Shown: positions 1-4,423 of the stretch, piece after piece | Layout of the letters: the number at the start of each line of letters is the position of its first letter | Numbering within the stretch: the stretch's first letter is position 1 | DNA from: SG8-41 sp029864385 | Lineage (GTDB): Bacteria > Pseudomonadota > Gammaproteobacteria > Burkholderiales > SG8-41 | Assembly: GCA_029864385.1 (NCBI GenBank) | Contig: JAOTTL010000201.1 | Coordinates: 1 to 6,141 of the forward strand | Direction of reading: 5' to 3' | DNA length: 6,141 bases | The notes under the pieces: model-generated | What the model was told of the DNA's origin: nothing | Database searches by the model: none | What the model saw: only the letters and a program-made list of their open reading frames with translations | Made by a program: the position numbers and the translations under genes

Positions 1-13
1 TGACACGGTTAGG

Positions 14-33
14 GCCAAGAAGTTCTTCTTGGC
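14..33. promoter_or_regulatory. Near-perfect 20-bp palindrome upstream of the CoA-transferase gene
   Basis: The arms GCCAAGAAG (14-22) and CTTCTTGGC (25-33) are exact reverse complements around a central TT. The palindrome ends 12 bases before the GGAGA ribosome binding site and 25 bases before the ATG at 59. It could be an operator for a dimeric regulator. It could also be a hairpin (8-bp stem, GTTC loop) ending an upstream transcript, since a run of six T follows at 40-45, but the six-base gap before the T run is not typical of an intrinsic terminator. The palindrome is seen directly; its role is inference. Confidence 0.5.
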
Positions 34-58
34 GCCTGATTTTTTGGAGAAAATTTTG

Positions 59-1282
59 ATGGCACTGCCCCTTGAAGACGTCCGGGTGCTCGATCTCACG
101 AGCGTCATGGCCGGACCCTACTGCACCATGGTCCTCGGCGACATGGGCGCCGACGTGGTCAAGGTCGAGAACGTCCCGGAAGGCGACACCACGCGGCACT
201 TTGACCCCCAGGTCAACGGCGAGAGCTACTGCTTCGCGGTGCTCAACCGCAATAAGAAGAGCCTCGGGCTCAACATCAAGGACCCGCGCGGCAAGGACAT
301 TTTCATGAAGCTCGCCGCCAAGGCCAACGTCATCACGGAAAATTTCCGTCCCGGAGTGACCCGCAAGCTTGGCGTTGACTACGACACGATCCGCAAGATC
401 AATCCCGGCATCATCTATGCTTCCATGTCCGGCTTTGGCCAGACCGGACCGTACGGAAAGAAGGGCGGCTTCGATATCGTCGCGCAGGGCATGTCCGGCA
501 TCATGATGATGACCGGCTACCCCGGCGGGCGGCCGGCGAAAGTCGGGATTGCCATGAACGACATCGCGAGCGGCGTCACGGCACTCTACAGCATCCTCGG
601 CGCCTACATCCAGCGTCTGAAGACCGGTGCGGGGCAATACCTGGAGACTTCGCTGCTCGAAGCGCCGCTCGCTTGGACGTTCTGGGAGGCCGGCGCGTAC
701 TTCGGCGCGGGCGAACTGCCGATCGCGACCGGCACGCGCCACCGGCGCTCCACGCCCTACCAGGCCTACAAGACGCAGGACGGCTATGTAACCGTCGGCG
801 CCAACAACACGAAACTGTGGCAGAACTTCTGCACGAAGGTGTGCAACAAGCCCGAATGGCTGACTGACGCGCGCTTCGCCGACCTGCCCTCACGGCTCAC
901 GAACATCGACGAGCTCGAGCGCGAGATTGAGTCTGTGTTTGCAACCCAGCCTACCGCTCACTGGGTCGAGAAACTGGACGCGGCCGAGGTGCCCGGCGGC
1001 CCGGTCTACACGTACGCGCAGACTCTCGCCGATGCCCACATCAAGGCGCGCGATATGGTGGTCGAGATGGATCATCCCGTGATCGGCCGCATGAAAATGC
1101 TCGGCCTGCCGGTGAAATCTACGGGCGAGCTCGCCTCGATCCGCAAGGCGGCGCCATGGCTCGGCCAGCATTCGGTGGAAATGGTGAAGAGCCTCGGCTA
1201 CAGCGACACCGAAGTGGACAGCCTTTTCACCGACGGCGTGCTCTACGACCGCTTGCGAGAGAACACCGTCGCCTCGACCTGA
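59..1282 (+). CDS. CaiB/BaiF (family III) CoA-transferase
   Basis: This encodes a 407-residue cytoplasmic enzyme of the formyl-CoA transferase/CaiB family, which moves CoA between carboxylic acids through an enzyme-bound acyl anhydride. Its length is normal for the family. The N-terminal block at residues 10-37 (VLDLTSVMAGP, LGDMGADVVKVE) is the family hallmark. It is followed by LNRNKKSLGLNIK (62-74), ENFRPGV (94-100), YASMSGFGQTGPY (120-132) and PWLGQH (366-371). The segment GQYLETSLLEA (192-202) aligns with the catalytic-Asp region of formyl-CoA transferase (Asp169 there) and carries Glu201 at that place. I chose the ATG at 59 because GGAGA at 46-50 lies eight bases upstream and the family block starts about ten residues in; an in-frame TTG at 29 would put coding sequence over the palindrome and the ribosome binding site. 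The acyl substrates cannot be read from sequence. The gene stands alone on this strand and converges on its right-hand neighbour. Confidence 0.93.
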   Translation: MALPLEDVRVLDLTSVMAGPYCTMVLGDMGADVVKVENVPEGDTTRHFDPQVNGESYCFAVLNRNKKSLGLNIKDPRGKDIFMKLAAKANVITENFRPGVTRKLGVDYDTIRKINPGIIYASMSGFGQTGPYGKKGGFDIVAQGMSGIMMMTGYPGGRPAKVGIAMNDIASGVTALYSILGAYIQRLKTGAGQYLETSLLEAPLAWTFWEAGAYFGAGELPIATGTRHRRSTPYQAYKTQDGYVTVGANNTKLWQNFCTKVCNKPEWLTDARFADLPSRLTNIDELEREIESVFATQPTAHWVEKLDAAEVPGGPVYTYAQTLADAHIKARDMVVEMDHPVIGRMKMLGLPVKSTGELASIRKAAPWLGQHSVEMVKSLGYSDTEVDSLFTDGVLYDRLRENTVAST

Positions 1283-1302
1283 GTTGAGACCGCAGGATCA
1301 CA

Positions 1303-1316
1303 GCGCGGCTGCGCGC
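1303..1316. other. Small GC hairpin between convergent genes
   Basis: GCGCG (1303-1307) and CGCGC (1312-1316) form a 5-bp stem with a GCTG loop in the 73-bp gap between the CoA-transferase stop and the stop of the convergent exported-protein gene. No T run follows on either strand, so it is not a classic intrinsic terminator. It is the only compact hairpin I see in that gap and could still help end transcription. Confidence 0.25.
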
Positions 1317-1355
1317 GTAGCCCTGCCGCGGAACTGGCACACAAAATCCGATCTC

Positions 1356-1862
1356 TTAATGCCGGCCCGGCGTAGCAACAGCCTCGCCTGGCGCCAGGTC
1401 GTCCGTATCGTGGGCTCGCATGACACCCTCTAGCTTGCATTCACGCTTGCCGCGGATGACCGTCAGGCTCCCGTTGATCCGTCCGGGCTCCATACCGCAG
1501 TAGAAATGGCGATCGACTTCGCGGAAGATGAAATGCACCTCGCGCTGCCGGTTCTCGATGAGAAAGCGCCCGTTTTCAGTCGTGACATAGGTGAAGCGGC
1601 CGGTGTCTTGCCACAAGCTGTAAGGTCCATCGCGCTCCACGTTAATCGAGCAGGTGCGCGGCTTCAACTTGCTGTAGTAGGCAAACCGTTTGACTTTGCG
1701 ATTGACGAGCTCGACCCCGATGCGGGCGTGGCGGTCTTTGTCGCCCAGCTTGCACGCCAGCCTCTCGATCTTGTTCTTGGCGCGCTTCTTGCTCTGCGCC
1801 GAGGCAACAGAAGGCGCCAGCGCGATTGCAATGGCGCAACAAGCCACGATCGAGCGCTTCAT
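1356..1862 (-). CDS. Small exported protein with four cysteines, family not recognised
   Basis: This is a 168-residue protein I cannot assign to a family. Residues 1-22 form a typical Sec signal peptide: MKRS, a hydrophobic core (IVACCAIAIALAP), then VASA before Gln23, giving an AxA-type cleavage site and a mature protein of about 146 residues. The start of the mature part is rich in Lys and Arg. It has four cysteines (37, 71, 122, 142), enough for two disulfides in the periplasm. The middle (about 73-125) alternates charged and aromatic residues as in a beta-rich fold, for example GRFTYVTT and EVHFIFREVDRHFYC. There is no lipobox and no further membrane segment. I chose the ATG at 1862 because AAGGAG lies eight bases upstream and the signal peptide begins there; the reading frame stays open to 2120, but that part overlaps the amidase gene on the other strand. 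A likely promoter sits upstream at 1906-1933. The gene is probably real; its function is unknown. Confidence 0.8.
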   Translation of the reverse strand: MKRSIVACCAIAIALAPSVASAQSKKRAKNKIERLACKLGDKDRHARIGVELVNRKVKRFAYYSKLKPRTCSINVERDGPYSLWQDTGRFTYVTTENGRFLIENRQREVHFIFREVDRHFYCGMEPGRINGSLTVIRGKRECKLEGVMRAHDTDDLAPGEAVATPGRH

Positions 1863-1905
1863 CCCGTGTGCTCCTTCGTGTTCGTATAAACAGCTTGTGG
1901 TGGCA

Positions 1906-1933
1906 TTATAACGCGCTGACCGCCGGCTGCCAG
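1906..1933 (-). promoter_or_regulatory. Sigma-70-type promoter for the exported-protein gene
   Basis: Read on the minus strand, a perfect TATAAT -10 box (1911 to 1906) lies 16 bases from CTGGCA (1933 to 1928), which matches four of six bases of the -35 consensus. The predicted start near 1899 would give a leader of about 37 bases before the ATG at 1862, containing the AAGGAG site. The same AT patch reads TATAAC at 1907-1912 on the plus strand and might serve the divergent amidase gene, but I see no convincing -35 box for that direction. Confidence 0.5.
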
Positions 1934-1950
1934 CCTGAAGGGAGTGGGAA

Positions 1951-3300
1951 ATGCGATTCTGGAATAATCCGAACATTCTGTCGTTCGCCGCAGTCGTGCC
2001 TGACTTTGTCGCAGGCAAGCGCACGCCGCGTGAGTTTCTCGAGCGTTGCATCGATGTCATCAGCACGCGCGACCGGACGGTCAAGGCTTTCGTGACGCTG
2101 AACATTGCTGCGGCGCGCAAGGCGGCGGACGCGTCGACGCGGCGCTACAAAGCGGGCAAGCCGCTTTCGGCCGTGGACGGATTTCCGATCGCGGTCAAGG
2201 ACATCATTGCCACAGCCGATCTGCCAACCCAAATGAACAATCCCGCATTCAAGGGTTGGCAATCTGGCCAGGACGCCGCGTGCGTTGCCGCCCTCAGAAA
2301 AGGCGGCGCCATCATCGTCGGCAAAAGCGTCACCACCGAATTCGCCATTGGCTATTCGGGTCCGACGACGAATCCGTTTGATCCCACGCGCACGCCTGGC
2401 GGCTCGTCGAGCGGCTCCGCGGCCGCGGTTGGCGCAGGCATGGTTCCTGCGGGACTCGGCACCCAGACCCAGGCGTCCACGCTTCGCCCGGCTGCCTACT
2501 GCGGCGCCGTGGGCTTCAAGCCGACCATCGGCACGCTGCACACCGGGGGGATCCACCCGCTGTCGGCCACCTGCGATCACCTCGGCGTCATCGCTGGCAC
2601 CCTGGAAGACGCCTGGCGCGTGGCGTCCCAGGTATCGCTCGGCATCGGCAGTCCGGGCAATCGCTTCCTTTCCGGCGCAGGCGCCGAGCCACCCGCGCCG
2701 CGCCGACCCCGGCGCCTGATCCGCCTCTATACCCGCGGCTGGACCGAGATCGACAGCAACACCGAGGACGCGTTCGAGGCGGCCGTCTCGGCGCTGGAGG
2801 CAGCGGGCGTAGAGATCCGGAGCCGCGACAATGACCCGCAGGTCGCGAGGATCGAGCGGCAGCTCGACGAAGGCGTGGATGGCGCGCTGGACATCGTCGC
2901 GTATGAGATGAAATGGCCGTATGAGGACTACATCGCCCGCTACGGCAAGATCATCGGCACACGCATCCATGGATTGATCGAGCGCGCGGGAAAGCTCTCG
3001 CCGGCGGATTATGAGGCCCTGCTCGCAAACCGCCAGCGCGTCATGGAACTCGTGCGGGAAACAGCTGCTGGAGCCGACGGCTACATCACGCTCGCCTCCT
3101 CCGGGCCGGCAATCCAGGGGCTGGAATACACCGGGAGCCGGACGTTCCTGGTCTACGGCTCGTGGCTGGGCGTGCCCGCTTTCAGCCTGCCACTATTGGA
3201 GGTGAACGGCCTTCCCCAAGGTGTTCAGCTCATCGGTGTTCCACACGGAGACGGCGCTTTGTGCGCCGCAGCGCACTGGCTCATGCGCGAATTTGGCTAG
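1951..3300 (+). CDS. Amidase signature (AS) family enzyme
   Basis: This encodes a 449-residue hydrolase of the amidase signature family, which cleaves C-N amide bonds with a Ser-cisSer-Lys triad. All three residues can be placed: Lys83 in FPIAVKDII, cis-Ser152 in GGSSSGSAAA and nucleophile Ser176 in GTQTQASTLRPA. The 24-residue spacing between the serines equals that of fatty acid amide hydrolase (217 and 241). PTRTPGG precedes the Gly/Ser loop, and LPQGVQLIG (421-429) is the usual C-terminal motif. It has no signal peptide, so it is probably cytoplasmic. The ATG at 1951 has AAGGGAG six bases upstream. The oxyanion loop is unusual: Gln172, Gln174 and Ala175 stand where the classical motif GSDTGGS has Asp, Gly, Gly. 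Length is slightly short for the family, and no long insert resembles GatA. It could act on a small amide, a carbamate or an allophanate-like compound; the sequence does not decide. It is divergent from the exported-protein gene and convergent with the GST gene. Confidence 0.93.
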   Translation: MRFWNNPNILSFAAVVPDFVAGKRTPREFLERCIDVISTRDRTVKAFVTLNIAAARKAADASTRRYKAGKPLSAVDGFPIAVKDIIATADLPTQMNNPAFKGWQSGQDAACVAALRKGGAIIVGKSVTTEFAIGYSGPTTNPFDPTRTPGGSSSGSAAAVGAGMVPAGLGTQTQASTLRPAAYCGAVGFKPTIGTLHTGGIHPLSATCDHLGVIAGTLEDAWRVASQVSLGIGSPGNRFLSGAGAEPPAPRRPRRLIRLYTRGWTEIDSNTEDAFEAAVSALEAAGVEIRSRDNDPQVARIERQLDEGVDGALDIVAYEMKWPYEDYIARYGKIIGTRIHGLIERAGKLSPADYEALLANRQRVMELVRETAAGADGYITLASSGPAIQGLEYTGSRTFLVYGSWLGVPAFSLPLLEVNGLPQGVQLIGVPHGDGALCAAAHWLMREFG

Positions 3301-3320
3301 AAGCCGTTTCAAAAACCTTT

Positions 3321-3421
3321 TTAGCCACGGAAACACACGGAAACACAATAACGCCTGCGATCAGGCGCACGGCATGACACGGTTTTCTTTTCCGTGTGAT
3401 TCCGTGTGATTCCGTGGCTAA
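3321..3421. repeat. Inverted pair of 10-bp tandem repeats, type 1 (ACGGAAACAC)
   Basis: The left arm (3321-3347) reads TTAGCC and then ACGGAAACAC twice. The right arm (3395-3421), read on the minus strand, is TTAGCC followed by ACGGAATCAC twice. The arms match at 25 of 27 positions; the only differences are one A-to-T change at the same place in each unit. They point inward around a 47-base spacer. A further ACGGAA follows in the right arm inside the spacer. The element fills most of the gap between the convergent amidase and GST genes, so a transcript from either side could fold it into a long stem. No T run follows, so an ordinary intrinsic terminator is not shown. Confidence 0.85.
3352..3367. 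other. Small hairpin inside the type 1 repeat spacer
   Basis: CGCCTG (3352-3357) and CAGGCG (3362-3367) form a perfect 6-bp stem with a CGAT loop, close to the left arm of the inverted pair. A T-rich stretch, TTTTCTTTT, lies 15 bases further on (3383-3391), too far for a standard terminator. The hairpin would sit in the apical loop of the larger stem if the two arms pair. Confidence 0.45.
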
Positions 3422-3478
3422 TGGAGCTCGGAGTTTCGGAGTTCTTTCGCGAGCAGGCCCCGGCGTTCGTGAAAACGC

Positions 3479-4066
3479 TCAGTCGAGCTTGAGCCAGCCG
3501 GGAAGCGCCTCGCAGCGCCGCAGCCAGGCGTTGACCTCAGGATAAGGCTCCAGCGGGATCCGGCCCTCGGGCGCACGCTTGACATACGGGTAGCATGCGA
3601 TATCGGCGATCGTAGCGCGGCCGAGCGCGAGCCACTCATGCTTGTCAAAGTGGCCCTCCAGGATTTCCAGCGCCTTGCGGCCGTAACCTTGGTATACCTC
3701 AAGATCTCCCGGTATGCCGTACACGATGACGCCCCGCGCCCACTGCAGCCCGAAGTAAATTTCGTTTTGCGCAAACGCCATCCAGTTCATCACCTCTGCC
3801 ATCTCCAGCGGTTCAATCGGCAGCCATTGCTCCCCGCCGAATTTGCGCGCCAAATAGACGAGATGCGCCGTCGAGTCCCAGAGCACCTTGCCTTCGACTT
3901 CCATCACGGGCACCTGGCCGCGCGGATTGAGCTTGAGAAACGCGGGAGACTTGTGCTCGCGGCTTGGCCAGTCCACATACACTTTCTCGTACGGAATCCC
4001 GAGAATGGAAGCCAGGACCCGCACCTTGTACGAGTTGCCGGAGATATCGGTGAGATAAAGCTTCAT
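3479..4066 (-). CDS. Glutathione S-transferase family protein
   Basis: This encodes a 195-residue soluble protein with the two-domain GST layout. The N-terminal thioredoxin-like domain (about 1-80) begins MKLYLTDISGNSYKVR; Ser9 or Ser12 stands where bacterial GSTs activate glutathione. NPRGQVPV (47-54) contains the cis-proline Pro53. WDSTAHLVYLAR (63-74) supplies the Asp64-Ser65 pair that normally holds the gamma-glutamyl part of glutathione. The C-terminal helical domain has the conserved capping motif RATIADIACYPYV, and the protein ends in the common ALPGW element. Length is near the usual 200-210 residues. The ATG at 4066 is the natural family start, but no clear ribosome binding site precedes it (CTTTATTACCGCC). 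The gene lies between the type 1 and type 2 repeats. The substrate is unknown; conjugation, disulfide reduction and dehalogenation all occur in this superfamily. Confidence 0.92.
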   Translation of the reverse strand: MKLYLTDISGNSYKVRVLASILGIPYEKVYVDWPSREHKSPAFLKLNPRGQVPVMEVEGKVLWDSTAHLVYLARKFGGEQWLPIEPLEMAEVMNWMAFAQNEIYFGLQWARGVIVYGIPGDLEVYQGYGRKALEILEGHFDKHEWLALGRATIADIACYPYVKRAPEGRIPLEPYPEVNAWLRRCEALPGWLKLD

Positions 4067-4110
4067 GGCGGTAATAAAGAAGGTGTTAGGGATTCGTTAT
4101 CAAAGCAAGG

Positions 4111-4125
4111 GCGAGAAACGCTCGC
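4111..4125. other. Small hairpin upstream of the GST gene
   Basis: GCGAG (4111-4115) and CTCGC (4121-4125) form a 5-bp stem with a 5-base loop (AAACG). It stands five bases from a larger hairpin, upstream of the GST start and so possibly in that gene's leader. No T run follows on either strand. Confidence 0.35.
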
Positions 4126-4130
4126 AAGAG

Positions 4131-4160
4131 CCGGTGACCGCGCGCCTCACTGGTCACCGG
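4131..4160. other. Strong hairpin upstream of the GST gene
   Basis: CCGGTGACC (4131-4139) and GGTCACCGG (4152-4160) form a perfect 9-bp stem around a 12-base GC-rich loop; G-T pairs could extend it at both ends in RNA. On the minus strand it lies downstream of the dehydrogenase gene and 65 bases before the GST start. It may end the dehydrogenase transcript or sit in the GST leader. There is no following T run, so it is not a textbook intrinsic terminator. Confidence 0.5.
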
Positions 4161-4181
4161 TCGCTGGTTACTGCAGTTATC

Positions 4182-4209
4182 GCCGCCGATGAACGCCGAT
4201 AAACGCCGA
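4182..4209 (-). repeat. Type 2 repeat (GCCGATRAAC), left arm of an inverted pair
   Basis: After GCC (4182-4184) come GCCGATGAAC (4185-4194), GCCGATAAAC (4195-4204) and a partial third unit, GCCGA, giving an exact 10-bp period. The 28-base arm is the reverse complement of 4329-4356 with one mismatch. Unlike the other arms, its outer end reads TTATCGCC instead of TTAGCC, as if two bases had been inserted or altered. The strand label only marks it as the partner of the right arm. Confidence 0.85.
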
Positions 4210-4328
4210 CCGAAATAACGAATCAACACGCGTTAAAAACCTAGACCAACAAGACCCACAAAGTTTTTCGATAATTTTCTGTAAAACGGGTTCCTCCAAA
4301 CTGTATATGCTCTTTGATTAAGCCGTTA

Positions 4329-4356
4329 TCGGCGTGTATCGGCGTTCATCGGCGGC
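4329..4356 (+). repeat. Type 2 repeat, right arm of an inverted pair
   Basis: Read on the minus strand from 4360 this arm is ATTAGCC followed by GCCGATGAAC, GCCGATACAC and GCCGATAA. It pairs with 4182-4209 at 27 of 28 positions, and the spacer between the arms is 119 bases and AT-rich. TTAGCC (4359 to 4354) is the same outer end as in the type 1 element. The arm lies 68 bases downstream of the dehydrogenase stop codon in that gene's direction. Confidence 0.85.
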
Positions 4357-4389
4357 TAATATGGATTTTCGTATTCGTCAAAACGCTTT

Positions 4390-4405
4390 GTTTATCTGCG
4401 GCTAA
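4390..4405 (-). repeat. Solo arm of a third 10-bp repeat type (GCAGATAAAC)
   Basis: Read on the minus strand, 4405 to 4390 is TTAGCC followed by one unit, GCAGATAAAC. The head is the same as in the type 1 and type 2 elements and the unit differs from type 2 mainly by A for C at its third base. No second unit and no inverted partner is present in the window. It lies between the dehydrogenase stop and the right type 2 arm, in the same orientation as that arm. On its own a 16-base match is modest evidence; it gains weight from the neighbouring elements. Confidence 0.5.
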
Positions 4406-4423
4406 ATTGAATGCGTGCTCTGG

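Larger units (their letters stand above)
4083..4229. repeat. Imperfect inverted repeat enclosing hairpins and a type 2 arm
   Basis: GATTCGTTAT at 4091-4100 is the exact reverse complement of ATAACGAATC at 4215-4224. The match continues outward as GTGTT (4083-4087) against AACAC (4225-4229) if three bases, AGG at 4088-4090, are taken as an insertion. Fifteen bases on each side therefore pair, enclosing about 115 bases. The two ends might be the borders of a small inserted unit or simply a folded structure; no target duplication was found. Confidence 0.45.
4067..4423. other. Repeat-filled 357-bp intergenic region with an AT-rich core
   Basis: This gap separates the GST start from the dehydrogenase stop, both on the minus strand, and I see no credible gene in it. 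From left to right it holds a loose inverted repeat (4083-4229) enclosing two hairpins and the left type 2 arm, an AT-rich stretch (4211-4328, 44 G or C in 118 bases, about 37%), the right type 2 arm, and a solo type 3 arm near 4400. The promoter for the GST gene should lie here, but I could not identify a convincing -35/-10 pair. Confidence 0.6.

Noticed and set aside
1..10. TGACACGGTT shared by the window start and 3375-3384
   Set aside because: A 10-base match between two sites in a 6-kb window is expected by chance, and the flanks do not match.
29..58. TTG start at 29 for the CoA-transferase
   Set aside because: It would place the palindrome's end and the ribosome binding site inside the coding region; the ATG at 59 has a well-spaced GGAGA and fits the family N-terminus.
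1863..2120. Upstream extension of the exported-protein gene
   Set aside because: It would bury the signal peptide, promoter and ribosome binding site inside the protein and overlap the amidase start.
1906..2970. Long minus-strand open frame (354 codons) opposite the amidase gene
   Set aside because: It is antisense to a clear amidase, its translation is Arg/Ala/Gly-rich low-complexity sequence with no domain, and long antisense frames are expected in GC-rich coding DNA.
3426..3446. GGAGCTC / GGAGTTTC / GGAGTTC imperfect tandem
   Set aside because: Only three short, uneven copies with no neighbouring structure; too weak to call a repeat.
3638..4192. Plus-strand open frame of 184 codons over the GST gene
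   Set aside because: It is antisense to a well-supported GST, and its translation shows no recognisable domain.
3321..4405. CRISPR array
   Set aside because: The units are 10 bases with no unique spacers between them, the arms are inverted, and no cas gene is present.
3321..4405. Insertion sequence or transposon with the GST gene as cargo
   Set aside because: The flanking repeats are different types, each already paired with its own partner, and there is no transposase or target duplication.
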